In this document: piece after piece, positions 1 through 11,104 of the stretch
How positions within the stretch are numbered: position 1 is the first letter of the stretch
How the letters are laid out: each line of letters opens with the position of its first letter
Source: Rhodamnia argentea
Lineage: Eukaryota; Streptophyta; Magnoliopsida; Myrtales; Myrtaceae
Direction: 5' to 3'
Length of the DNA: 64,000 nucleotides
Assembly: GCF_020921035.1 (NCBI RefSeq)
Contig: NC_063157.1
Location: 10,762,001-10,826,000, forward strand
Program-made: the position numbers and the translations under genes
Notes under the pieces: generated by a model
What the model saw: only the letters and a program-made list of their open reading frames with translations
The model's database searches: none
Told to the model about the DNA's origin: nothing

Positions 1-380
1 TTAGCTCGTGGAATGTAGGGAAATGCTTCACACTAGGTGATGCAGTGAAGACTCTTTTACCAGAGATTTTTACGGACAAATCAGTCATCAATGAGGATTT
101 GTCTAAAACAGAAGTTGAGGATGACAAGAACGCTCCTTGTGTTTCTCAAGAGGACAACCAAGATGCGAGTGGAAGTGCCGAAGAGAGGACAGAAGAAATT
201 TGTGCAGCTATCAAGCCTCATTTTTCATCAAACACTGCTGAATTAAAGCTTTTAAGAATCCACGGCATTGAGCCAAAATTGGAGATACCTTTCTCTTGGG
301 TTGTGAACAACTTAATGCACCCTGAACATTTTCTTCACATTTGTGTGTTTATTAAACTTGCACAGGCAAATCCTCGATGA
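1..380 (+). CDS. ATG5: Autophagy protein ATG5, 3' end (partial)
   Basis: The frame is open from the window edge (codons start at base 3) to the TGA at 378-380. It encodes the carboxy-terminal part of ATG5, the partner covalently joined to ATG12; the ATG12-ATG5 conjugate, with ATG16, promotes lipidation of ATG8 on the growing autophagosome membrane in the cytoplasm. Recognisable family blocks are GKCFTLGDAVKTLLPEIF near the start and, after an acidic, variable linker, LEIPFSWVVNNLMHPEHFLH near the end, which is the most conserved stretch of the plant ATG5 C-terminal ubiquitin-like domain. The 5' part of the gene lies outside the window. No frame break is visible. The ending KLAQANPR is short, as in other plant ATG5 proteins. 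The next gene (sucrose synthase) converges on it from the other strand. Confidence 0.9.
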   Translation, partial: SSWNVGKCFTLGDAVKTLLPEIFTDKSVINEDLSKTEVEDDKNAPCVSQEDNQDASGSAEERTEEICAAIKPHFSSNTAELKLLRIHGIEPKLEIPFSWVVNNLMHPEHFLHICVFIKLAQANPR

Positions 381-789
381 CTATGGGTCTTATACTTGTT
401 TTTCCCGTTCTAGTCGTTATATCCTTGATCTCTTAGAATGAGAAATTTCTAGAATTCATTTGCTGTAAAGAAACTGTACAGAAAGTCACGATATAAATAC
501 GGGGGTCTCGGTATAGAAGACTCTCTTCACTTACTGTTTTGCTTTCTTTTGTTGTCTCTTCATTGTGGTCTACTCAACTATGACTTTGAATATATGTTAG
601 GGGCAGCTCTCCGATGGCCGGTGCAGTCAATCACTTTCTAGGTTGTGTTTGAGATTCTTTAGACGGAAGCCCTGGGGAGTCAGAATTCCTCTATGAGTAA
701 TCCGAGCATCAGATGAGCAATATCGTGGTGGCCACTTCTTAGAGAACATTTCCAGTGAAAATTCTTTTCAAGCCGGAAACATTCATAGC

Positions 790-792
<3 letters not shown>

Positions 793-842
<50 letters not shown>
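793..842. repeat. (AT)n microsatellite
   Basis: Uninterrupted AT dinucleotide run of about 25 units downstream of ATG5. Confidence 0.95.
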
Positions 843-844
<2 letters not shown>

Positions 845-1386
845 TTTTGATACATGGTCCCTGGAATAAATAGCTTTTTCTGGTCATTCATTTTGTGGCT
901 TCTGAATTTTGATTTCATTCAGTTGGGTCACTATTATTGGGTTTTGGAAACTCAGTTTCAAATTGATGTATTGGGGAAAAGGATGGGCGGCGCTATTTTG
1001 ACTCCTATTTTGACTAAAGCACTCATTGTTTTAGTTAAACGACCAAAACGCCGTCATCTCTCACTCTCTTCAAGTAATTGTTTCTTTTTCTATTAAACTA
1101 TTTGACAAAATTGTCTTTATTTCTATCGTCCATGTTGTCAGTTTCACAATATAAATACTCCAATATATTCAACAAAATCTCATCTTATCTTGCATTAACT
1201 TATCGCTTTCCCTCGAGAAGGTGGTTAATTTTATTATATATCTCATATTTTCAATCATATAACCTACATAGATTATTACAATTTTATATTAATGATGGCT
1301 ATAAGGCTCATCAATACACAATTAATTGTCTATTTTTTATCAAATGATTTGAGAGAAACTTTATTTCAAAGTTGGAAATTAAAATC

Positions 1387-1390
<4 letters not shown>

Positions 1391-1438
<48 letters not shown>
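1391..1438. repeat. (AT)n microsatellite
   Basis: Second uninterrupted AT run of 24 units, about 550 bases after the first. Confidence 0.95.
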
Positions 1439-1440
<2 letters not shown>

Positions 1441-3154
1441 AGCCAATCTTGACCTTGTCGGTGTTTTTTGTAAAAAAAAAATTATGGATTTTTAAAGTTA
1501 AGTATTTTTTATTTTGTGCTTTCTATTGAGCTTTTTGAATTTTAATCCGAATTGCAAGATGGAGATTGAGAATTTTGTTATAGATTCTTCACTATCAAGC
1601 CAACATTAAATTATTTCAAAAGAAAGTTTTAAGCATATTTTAAAGTTTTGATATACTTGCTCTAAGGTTGATTCTATAATCGATAATAGAACAACAAGAA
1701 GTTCTTGTTTTTTCCTTTTTGTGTTGATGTTTTGTTCATATGATCGATACGCTCTAAACATAAACATACTTGACATTTGATTATGTTTCCAACAAATTAG
1801 CCATTTCAATATTTTGTTCAATTTTTCTTTTCCATTGTTGATTACGATTGGCTAGATAATTAGATTGAATTTTAATCTTCAACTTTGAAATATAGTATCA
1901 AAATATTGATAAAAAATAGGTAATTCATTGTGTGCTTATAAGAAGTCTTATATAGGAAATTATAATATCCTATGTTGCTTTTGCGATTAAAAATACGAAA
2001 CCATAAATTAGATTTAACAAATTTCACTAGGCAAAGTGATAGCAGGATGCAAGATAAAATTGTCTCTTGTTGAGTATATGAAGCATTTATATTGGAAAAA
2101 TAACGAGAAAGATGATAGAAATAATATAGGTATTTGGTTAGCTTGATATAAAAACAAACAATAAATTGACGAGAAAAAGGAGGGTTTCGGTCATTTAAAT
2201 AAAAAAGGAGTGTCTTAACTAAAATGAAGGTGGAAATAGTGTCGCCCAAAAGAATATACGAATGACAAAGCTGAGCTCGAAGACTGAACGGGTTCGGGAG
2301 AAATCGGGCTTTTGTTATATATACGCTGCTACAACATGCAACAACGTGGGCCACACAAATTTGTTAGTGACCACCTATGGTCCATGCTGAGTTACCTAAG
2401 ACTACGAAAGCTTTTTACGTAGTTTTAAGAAAATAAGATTATTACAAAACTACGTCGTCTTTGTCCAGGACATTCCAGGAAAAGGTTTTCCTCTGGTCGA
2501 GTCATGTTCTGGGTTGCATAGCATTTGAGCTCTGTTATCGTTTATATAACCGGAAATGCTTGAACATGACCAAAGAAACAGAAAGGTTAATCAAATATTC
2601 AAATGGGAAAGGGTGTCAAAATGGGTAAGTGATTCAGTTTGATTGCAGGGGGGAGCCCAATGTTGCATGAAGTCAACATTAACGCATTAGTAGATTCTCT
2701 CCATGTCGTCTGTACAGTGCGTAGTTCTTATCGTGGTTGCTACTAGAACAAGCCTGCCGAATACTCTGTGGCAGAAGGTTTTGCTAGTGTTCCCAACGTG
2801 AATGTGTTGTATTTAGATACGTGATTCGAGTTCATTGATGCAACTGAATGCGCGTAAAGAAGCAAGAGGTAGTCAAGAATGCACGTCTTATTATTCCATT
2901 CTTTAGTTTCATATTATGACATTTTGGTGCTCAATGCATATAGGATTATACTCTCAGCAGCCAGACAATGACCGGGAAGGCTCTAAATTGCAGAGGATTG
3001 CCTGCAGTTTGAATCGATGTCTTCATCGCTTATTCCATTCCTCTAGGATCCCAGCAGTCTGAAAAGTCAAGCGCAATCAGGTTTCAGAATGCTGTCGCTC
3101 GCATCGCTGAGAGTGAATTTTATTTAAAATGGTAGCCGTAGGGCCACTGGATCC

Positions 3155-6100
3155 TTACTTTTGCAACCGCGACTGCGACCTCTTTGTGCTGCAAAACAAC
3201 AAAGCAAAATGCCTCAGCTTTCCACAGGAAATCCCGATAAGGCATGTGGTAGAAGGAATCTGATCCTATCATTCAATCGAGACTTGAAATGCGTCAAGAG
3301 CTGCAGCAATCATCTCAGGAAATTACCTCATTGTGGGCTGAGGTTTTGGCAGTGGCTTTGGTGCGGGTTGTTCGGGTTCATCGATTTTAATGGGAACAGT
3401 CTTCATCTGTTACATCAAAAATGAATTCCAGACCTTTATTTTTCTGAAGGGCATGAAGTTCTGTGGCATGCTCGTAGAGTAAAAGGGGGAAGTGAGCAGA
3501 GGAGTTACCGTGTTCCTGAGTTGAAGGCTATAGAACATCTGGATATATCTCTGCTTTGCTTGCTTCTGTTCTTTGTTCAGTTGCTTCCAAAAGGTATAGA
3601 TGCTTCCCATGTTCAACATCTTGTCTGCATATATTTTCCAGGTGTAGCTGCAAAGCAAATGAGTTTTGGTCAAGTCAATTCCATGGAAGTGTGCGGGATT
3701 TTCGCGAAGATTACACTTACCACTCATTAATGCGTTTCAAGCCCTCTGCAGATATCTTGTTCCAATGCTCACTGTCCACCTTACACTTCTCGAAGAAATC
3801 GGCAATTTTGTTGCTGGACTCTTCCCCATGATTGGGGTCAATGTGGAATCCAGACACTCCATCGACAATGATCTCAGCAGGGCCGCCTTGATTGGTGGCG
3901 AACGTGGGCAACCCACAGTTCATTGCCTCGATTACGGTCAGACCGAATGCTTCATAGAGAGCAGGCTGCACGAAAGCTCCCCTTGTATCTGCAATACATC
4001 GGTAGAGTTCTCCATTTCGGTACCGATCTGTCTGCGCTGCTATCCATCGGATCTGACCCTTGAGTTGGTACTTCTCTATCAACCCGTGCATCTTTCTTAT
4101 TTCAGCCATTTCTTCCCTATCTTTGGACTTGGAAGGATCAAAGAAGCCCCCAACAATGACAAGGTTAACCAAATTCCTGAGCCTTGCATTCTTCCCATAC
4201 CACTCTACTAGACCAGTTATGTTTTTCACTGTGTCGAGTCTTGCCATAGAGAAGATGATAGGTTTCTTCTTGTCCGCGAGATACCCACTATTGCGACAAC
4301 GGTCAAATACGATGGTGATTAAAGTGTAATAAGATAAATTGACACACACGTTTTGGAGCTCCGGACACGGCCTGGAATAGCAATACTTACATGTGCTCGT
4401 CATTGTCCACACGGCTGTACAGTAGCTCCTCGATTGCAGGATGGAATGATGTGACTCTTCTCTGTTTCTCCGAGTAAGGAAAATAAACAGATTGATCAGC
4501 CCCCGGAGCAACAATATTGAATTTAGGATCAAAGACATTGATGCCCGAAACAACTCTGCAGAGCCCTGGGAGTGTGAAGGCTGCGTGACTCTCGTATTGC
4601 CCAAGTCTATCTTTGCTGCAAATAGTAGCACCTAATCTTGAGAACTCTTTGATGATGCATATTAGGAATATACTTCATTTTTGTTGTTCATTTGACTAAC
4701 TTTGAAAGTGGTTTTTTTGCAGTAACGACATGGAAGATTATATGTTTAAGCTGAAAAACCGAAGGTTACGTTATTAGGATGTTCCTCTGACCTTCCAGCA
4801 ATCTCCTGGAATGTACTTGTTATGACGAAATCCGTTGCGTTCATCGCTATCGTATCGGCAATGAATTGGCATGAGAAGTGATACTTTGGGTCTAGCTCCT
4901 TCCACTTGACATCGGACTCTTCATACTTAGTCTTCTCCAGTGCATGCGCGATTGTTCCCTGGGTTTTCAGCACTCTAGAGTAGTCAATAATCGGAATTAG
5001 CACTTAGCTCGTGAACAGAAGAAGCAGTAAGGCACCTGAGTTATCCCGAGTTTACTAGCCATAAGCGACGCTACCAAATTCCCATCAGTGTAGTTTCCGA
5101 TTATAAGATCCGGTTTCCCTTCCATGTGATCTAGTATCTTAACAGTCGCATCCTGGTGAGCGACGACAGAAGGAAGGAAACCGTTATGCAAGAAAGAAGT
5201 TGATCAGGGATAATGGTTGATTTTGAATTTTGAATCCCTGCCTGGGTAAATCTCTCAAGGTACGGATATATGTCGAAACGAGAAACCCACTGACGAAGGA
5301 CCCCCTTCTCAGTCCTAAAGGGCACCCGAAGAATGTTGCAGTGCTTGGTCCCAATGATCGGTTCCACTTCCTGGTTGCATTTTGTACCACGAGCATCGGG
5401 GATAAGTCGTGTGACCTGTTACGTTGAAGAGACAATATGAAAAGCGACTCCTTAAACTGGCATATATTCACAGGAAAGTGGTTGCTCGCCATGTTCCGAA
5501 ACTGACCACGAGTATCTGCGGCTTCGCATTAATCCCTTGCTCCTTAATCCTGAGGAGCAACTCCTCTTCCAGGGCCCTCACTTGATCTAAAATGTAAACT
5601 ACCTGTTGTTGTCGCTAAATGTTTAGCAGGCTATGTAACAGAGAACATGGGTGGATAGGAGGATTGACGAGGATATTTACCTGCCCACCGGTATCTGGCA
5701 AGCCGAGCACATCCGCCTGGCCAAAATAACCATGGGGGGAAAATATCACAACATTGAATATCACTGGAAGCCTACTAAAGAATTTCTCCATGTTCGTTGG
5801 ATCTGGTGCTTGCAGTACTTCCGAGAGCGATCTGATCGTGTCCTTGGCTCTCTCCGCCGTAGCGCCCCAACCTTTCTCGAGGCCCCACTCCTTGAACCTA
5901 TCATTAATGATTGTTATAAACAGTGAAAATGTGCGTGGCATCGAATGTTGGTGAGCGACCTACTGGATTTATCCAAGGAAAAGTGAGAAACTACCTCATC
6001 TCAAAGTTTTGGAATGGGGTGTCTTTTGGAAGTGATGCAAGGGATGCCTCAGCTACAATCAGGGCCATCTGAAGCTTGGGTGCAGTGTCAAGTGTTTCAT

Positions 6101-7016
6101 TTATCATGAGATTCTGAAAATGAAGAACATTAAACGGGTTAGGAATTACATCTGCACTTATAGTTTTCGCGTAGTGTGAATCAGTTTTGCATACTTCTCC
6201 TTGATAATTGAGGGATGCTAGGAAATCCACAAGGGGTTGTGCACTGTCCGGCGTTCCGCTCAGCTTTGAGGAGAGGTACTTTGAGATGAAATCGACTCCT
6301 TTTCCGATAGATGAAGATAAGGTCAGGTGCGGAATGGTAATTTCGTAGGCTCCTAAGTCCACTTCCAGCGCATTCTCATCTTTTGCCCTGCCAAGAGAGG
6401 AAAAAATTGCTCTTGAGCCAGTAAAACACAAGAGTAGGTCATGTACTATGGTTCCAAACAGCATAAGATGAGTGGACGATGTCTAAAACCAAGGAGACTG
6501 CAAACCATTCTTCATCGTATATCATTTCCTTGAACTTCAAATAATCAGCAGTGCTGATGCCCTCCACCGACAGAGAGTCGGCACGGACTTTGACAAATTC
6601 CCAGCTTCCAGGACTCCGTCTGACAGCGAAAACAACGTGCGGGGGCACAACAAGGGCTTCCTGGGAAAAATGTTCGTGTTGCGATGCCTCAGTTGGGATG
6701 AAAGAGTCAATAATCATATCGACGGAGACCATTAGGAAAGAGAGAGAGAGAGAGAGAGCGTCTTAGGTGGGGATGAACGAACCTGAGTGTAAGAGAGGAT
6801 GTACCCGAGATCGCTGCCCAGGATGCGGTCCCTCTCCGTCTTGGCATCTACGACGCTTTCCATTTCATCCATCAAGTGGTGGAGTTTCATTGTCCTCCTC
6901 CCCTTTTCCATGTACTTCGCGAAGCACCTCTTCATGTGGTATCGGCTCTGGCTGAGCGCCTCGGGCATGCTGTTGGCGACCGGCTCCGTCTTCTTCAAGG
7001 AGGGGCTCGATTCCAT
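3155..7016 (-). CDS. Sucrose synthase, SUS5/6-type, 14 exons
   Basis: Reversibly converts sucrose and UDP to UDP-glucose and fructose, feeding callose or cellulose synthesis and sink metabolism. Exons on the minus strand: 7016-6783, 6660-6506, 6387-6195, 6113-5995, 5897-5681, 5602-5507, 5415-5242, 5152-5036, 4958-4792, 4615-4391, 4287-3721, 3647-3509, 3406-3327, 3188-3155. They sum to 2517 nt, 838 aa, with every phase consistent. The start at 7016 gives [20 protein letters not shown], a family-like N-terminus. The sucrose-binding [14 protein letters not shown] lies near residue 300. R582 and K587 (RLDTVKN) and the retaining glycosyltransferase E-X7-E pair at 678/686 (EAFGLTVIE) are intact. 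A proline-rich then basic tail (about residues 802-838, ending RSQSRLQK) exceeds the roughly 805-aa common isoforms and places it in the SUS5/6 (also called SUS6/7) clade. The intron after exon 7 appears to start with GC. No defect seen. Confidence 0.93.
6739..6758. repeat. (GA)n microsatellite in sucrose synthase intron 1
   Basis: Run of about ten AG units inside intron 1 (6661-6782). Confidence 0.9.
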
Positions 7017-7915
7017 TGGTTTATGAAAGACTCACAATTCTCACAAGTCTATGTTATTCATCCTCACAACGTTCCTTGCCATTTTATAGAACCGCCGAGG
7101 CATGGGCGTGGCTCATCGGTTAACCAGTCCTAATACATTTTAGAATTCTCCCACATCAAAAGAACATCTTCCTTAAAGTGAGAGAAGAGAAAAAGAAAAG
7201 AATCTCACAAATCTCATCTGAGAAAGATACGTTGTCCAAAAAAGGCGGGATGGCTTATTTGGGCTGCCCATCTCCCACATGTGATCATGAGCATCATTCT
7301 TTTCTTATCGTGACAGTAAGAAAGAACAAGAGGGTAGAGAGACATCAACGGCAGGCCCTTTTCTTGGCTTGTCTCATTGAAGCCGCCCATCAATCATGGT
7401 GGGAATCTTTGAGATTTCAGATTGACGGTGCTTGATCTTGTTTCTGCACCTTTTGCCATCAGGAGCAAGAAGGTGATGGAAAAAAGGAGAGTTCAAGACC
7501 AGACAGCTACGTGGGAATATCAAACTGCTGGTGTTGATAGAATGAATTTTGCAGTCCTAATCTAGAGGATCATTCTCATGCCCATTCTGATCTTTTTGGG
7601 GCACTTTATTCGGGTCTTGTCCATACCCGGAGCAGATGCCCTGAATCCTTCCTAGGTGTTTCTTCTAAACCAATCCCAGGGGACTCTCCCCAGCCCCGCA
7701 GCGCCTCGGCTCCATTCGCCCACATCGCGGCTTCGGGATCGTTCCAGACATTCCGATAAAAGGAGCATGCTTTCGAAATCGAATATAAAATACGTCGAAA
7801 TTGAAAAAGAAAAATGAAATTTTGGAAAAATTCACTGCCTAGAGAGTCTTCCCTTTTTCTAAATTGGGGTGGGCTACTTTGATTAAAATCTTAGAAAGGT
7901 TTTAAAGAGTCTTCG
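7017..7915. other. Upstream region of sucrose synthase
   Basis: No coding region is supported. It should carry the sucrose synthase 5' UTR and promoter (minus strand). I did not identify a specific transcription start or cis element. Confidence 0.4.
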
Positions 7916-7987
7916 CTAATCATTTCTACATCGATTGGGAACCCAAAATGAAGTCGGCGTTCTCGACATTCTCAAGACGTCGATTAA

Positions 7988-8182
7988 TTGTTTCTTGCAA
8001 TGTGGCTCAGTCACCTCGTCAGCTTCCATATCGCGGCGCTCGGATGTGTGCTCTTTGTTGCACCTCCATCCAAGCTGAACTGTAAGGAAGCCTCGATTCC
8101 CGTGGTGCTTATTATTATGGTGGCAGTGTTCCACGTCATCATCTTCACGATGTTGGGAAAGCGCCTCTCAACAAGTATTTGA
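7988..8182 (+). pseudogene. Relic of an unidentified membrane-protein gene (copy 1)
   Basis: A 64-residue frame with two hydrophobic segments around IAALGCVLFVAPPSKLNC and VVLIIMVAVFHVIIF. The first block is clearly related to IIALGCVLGIAPPSKLQC in the relic at 28580, so both descend from one gene family that I do not recognise. A further hydrophobic-then-basic stretch at about 8353-8465 (AMPFYLSFSKIVVQLKRSRA) in another frame may be another piece. No complete gene structure can be drawn. It lies between sucrose synthase and a Copia remnant. Confidence 0.4.
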
Positions 8183-8465
8183 AACTGTAGTACATAATTT
8201 TGCATTTGCCCCACATTCAGTAATAGTTGAATCTCTCTCTCTCACTTGTTTGAGAGAAATCTAAACCCGAAATTTTCTTTCTTCCTTCGTATGATATGTA
8301 TTTCTAAAAAAAACCAGAAAAACCCTTACGTCCTTGGCGTTGCTCATGTGCTGTTGAGACCGTGCTGGTTGCCATGCCTTTCTACCTCAGCTTCTCGAAG
8401 ATCGTGGTTCAGCTCAAGCGTTCGAGGGCCAAAATTACAGCCACGAAGAGGAGGCCGGATCAGTG

Positions 8466-8565
8466 ACCACTCTCCCTCGATCGGGGTCGGGGTCTGGGTT
8501 GGCGGCTCTCCCTCGGTCAGGGTTAGGGCCTCTCACTCGGCTAGGGAACACTCTCCCTCAGTTGG
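8466..8565. repeat. Degenerate GC-rich short tandem repeat
   Basis: Four or five imperfect copies of a motif like CTCTCCCTCGGTCGGG, more GC-rich than the surroundings. Confidence 0.5.
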
Positions 8566-8654
8566 CTTTTTGACTTCTCTGGTGACAATGCTCCTACTTT
8601 TTCTCTTTCAGCTGCCGATTTATTTTCTTCTGCAATTGATTGGTTCTCATCAAA

Positions 8655-9281
8655 TTATTTCATTTTTTTCATGAACCTCTTCTTCCACTTGCTTTGAATT
8701 TGGTAATTCAGCAGCTTGTGATGACCACCACGATGATAGTTTGTCGAATACCACATTTCTAAAAGTGGAACAACTCCCGGTTGTAGGATCACAACACTTC
8801 CATCATCATTGTAGCCCACAAATATGCAGTGAATTACCTTCTTATCAAATTTGCTGCATAGATGATATGGCACAAATGCATAGAAAACGCATCTGAATAC
8901 TCTAAAATGACACCCCTCTATGATTGGTATACCAATGGGTTTCACATTGCGGTACAACGTCTTGTGGGCCAATCACCACATAGTTTCCCGAGTCTGTGAA
9001 TTCTGACATGGATAATAGATTTTTCTTCATCCTGGGTACATGATATGCATTTTTCAGCTCAATTTGATGTGAGTTGGATTGGGGTGTTATCACCATTTGG
9101 CCGACATGATTAATCAGCAATCTTGAGTTATCAGCGGTGACAACTACTCGACCATTGATGTACTCAGACATATTTTTAAGTTTGCCTTGATCTCCGACCA
9201 TATGATTTGAACACCCTAAATAAATTATCAAATCAACATCATGATTGATCGATTTATGACTTATCGTGATGAGAGCCGTCG
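8655..9281 (-). pseudogene. Copia protease region and integrase/RT connector
   Basis: The minus-strand frame at 9260-8970 carries YLGCSNHMVGDQ, the aspartic-protease block in which the usual DSG triad reads YLG. This is followed by NAYHVPRMKKNLLSM, a block normally found downstream of the protease. A second frame (8972-8690) has CHFRVFRCVFYAFVP and KKVIHCIFVGYNDDG, found between integrase and reverse transcriptase. Everything between the two blocks is absent. The loss of the catalytic aspartate and the deletion show the element is dead. Confidence 0.8.
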
Positions 9282-9492
9282 TGTCACAACTCCTCCCTAG
9301 TCCCATATTGCCTAGGAGGAGGTCTTGGGAAGGCCTTATAAGCCGTGGGGTGCCCTTAGACTTGCAAGAGGCCTTTTCCGAGTATTGTATGGGCGACGTT
9401 TGGAGGAACAAAACCGTGAGGACTGTATGTCCAAAGTGGACAATATCTTACAAAGTGGCGCAGCGGAAGCGCGTGGTTCCCGTGCCGTTACA
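9282..9492 (+). mobile_element. Short TRIM-like (Cassandra-like) solo LTR nested in Copia
   Basis: A 211-base segment that begins TGTCACAAC and ends CCGTTACA interrupts the Copia coding region. It contains CCTTATAAG and the GGACAATATC block that I associate with short non-autonomous plant LTR elements of the Cassandra/TRIM kind. The flanks CGTCG and CATCG could be a diverged 5-base target duplication. No 5S-like internal promoter was verified, so the family name is tentative. Confidence 0.5.
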
Positions 9493-9634
9493 CATCGCAT
9501 CTTTTTAATTTGGTAGCAGAAATGGCCACGAGCTCTTCTTGTTCCTCGACGGCAATAGAGGCTTGGAAATCCCACTCCTCTTTGCTATCATTCTTCTTAG
9601 ATGCGGCAACATTGCCTTAAACTCTTTTAACTTA

Positions 9635-9676
9635 ACAATCTGTGGCAACATGACCGACTTTGCCGCAGATGAAACA
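9635..9676 (-). other. CCHC zinc knuckle of the Copia gag
   Basis: The minus strand reads CFICGKVGHVATDC, a textbook CX2CX4HX4C nucleic-acid-binding knuckle. It is in frame with an upstream TGA at 9677-9679, so it is cut off from gag. Confidence 0.9.
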
Positions 9677-10484
9677 TCATTCCTTTCGTCTTCTGTTGCT
9701 TTTATCTTCATTGCTATCTTTGTCGCAATTTTGCCAAGCTCCCCCTAGCCGATGGCTTGCCCCTTCCGGTCGCTTTTGCCGTTTTCTATAACTTTTCTTT
9801 TGTTTACCATCTCTATTACCTGCATTAGTCCTCCTCTTACTCTTGAACCCTCTTTTATTACTGAAGAGGACACTTTCGTCTTCCTTGACCAAGACCTTAG
9901 ACATTTGTTTATCTAAAGTCTCTTGGTTGGCCAATAAATTCTCTAACTCAGTCAGAGTTGGCACATTTGCCCATCCACGGGTTGCCATAACAATACCATT
10001 ATACTGCGATCTTAACCCATGAATGATAATTCCTCTCATTCTTGGCTCAAAGATGGCATTCTTAGGATCCAACTTTGAAATTTCATTACAAATAGATTTA
10101 ACTTTGGAGAAATATTGACTGAACGTCATATTTTGTGGCGACATCAAAAGTAGCTCATTCTCCAACCTTTGCCACTTGGGCATCTTTTGACCTCGCAAAA
10201 AGTGCTACCAAGTTATCCCATGCCTCCTTTGTAGTTTGCGCGCTCTTGATGTGTTGCATTAGGTCATCTTCAACAGTCCTTGCAAGAGCATAAGGAGATT
10301 TAGCCGCTTTAATGTTCCATTTCCTTAACTCGTCATCATTCATGGGTGGTGTGATGTTGTCGCCGCTAATGATATCCCACAAGTCTTGTCCCCGCAAGTA
10401 AAACTGCATGTGGGTACTCCAATTATTATAATTGAAGTTGTTGAGTTTCTTGACACTGTTCTTCGAACTTGAAATATATGCCAT
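9677..10484 (-). pseudogene. Copia gag (UBN2-type) in two frames
   Basis: The first frame (10484-10155) begins MAYISSSKNSVKKLNNFNY and carries the gag signature around YLRGQDLWDIISG and KEAWDNLVALF. The second frame (10198 down) continues with KMPKWQRLENELLLM, FSQYFSKVKSICNEISKLD and a long basic tail. These are the usual nucleocapsid/gag blocks of plant Copia elements. The two overlap by about 40 bases around 10155-10198, which indicates a frameshift in what was one ORF. It ends at a TGA (9677-9679) immediately before the zinc knuckle. Confidence 0.85.
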
Positions 10485-10645
10485 CTGACTTAGATATAAT
10501 GCATGGTACTACACCAATTAAGCTTGGTTCCAAACCAATCGATCATAGTCCCCGACTGTGTATTGGCAGAATTTTGGCATTCTCCGATCCCGACCGCTTG
10601 CACACGAACAATGGTCCCAAATAACCTAGGCTCTGATACTCCATA

Positions 10646-10995
10646 TTGAACTTAGGAAGCATCGGCTAGCCTTCAGAAGTGCCGATTAGGCTTCAAAAGT
10701 GTCGGCTAGGCCTTAGCAGCATCGGTGAGGTTCGGGTGTCGGTAACTCTCAACACAAGGAGAACACTCAAGGAATGTGATGAATATGCTATTTTATTTCT
10801 TATTGCACTACACAACTACTATAAGGTTTGCCTTTATATAAGCATAATACATTACTCTTGACTTGCCTCATAAACGACTCATAAATCTACCTAGCATTCC
10901 AAGGAAATAGAATCCTGGGAAATGACAAAATACGAAACACGAATAGTCACATTAACTAAACATCGAAAAACACGAATAGATACGGCTAACCAAGA
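10646..10995 (-). repeat. Probable 5' LTR of the Copia remnant
   Basis: Lies directly upstream (minus strand) of the primer-binding-like site. It contains a TATA-like TATATAAAGG on the minus strand near 10835-10845, as expected for an LTR promoter. With no second LTR in the window the outer boundary is approximate. Confidence 0.5.
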
Positions 10996-11104
10996 AGGAT
11001 CTAGAGAGAGATAAGTGGTGATTTCCGAAGAGAAAAACTCTCCTTTCATTCAATGAATATTTTTTTTTGTACATTTACAATACTCAATCCTATCATATAT
11101 ATAC

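Larger units (their letters stand above)
381..3154. other. Intergenic region between ATG5 and sucrose synthase 3' ends
   Basis: No gene is supported here. The stretch is AT-rich, holds two long AT microsatellites, and short ORFs on both strands lack recognisable motifs. It separates two convergent genes, so it should contain the 3' UTRs of both. Confidence 0.5.
8655..10995 (-). mobile_element. Truncated and broken Ty1/Copia retrotransposon
   Basis: Read on the minus strand from about 10995 down: an LTR-like segment, a primer-binding site resembling initiator tRNA-Met (TATCAGAGCC near 10633), gag, a CCHC zinc knuckle, the protease region, then a jump to the integrase/reverse-transcriptase connector ending near 8655. 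The integrase core and most of reverse transcriptase are missing, and no 3' LTR is seen. The frame is interrupted by shifts, a stop directly before the zinc knuckle, and a nested short LTR at 9282-9492. It is a non-autonomous remnant. Confidence 0.85.
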
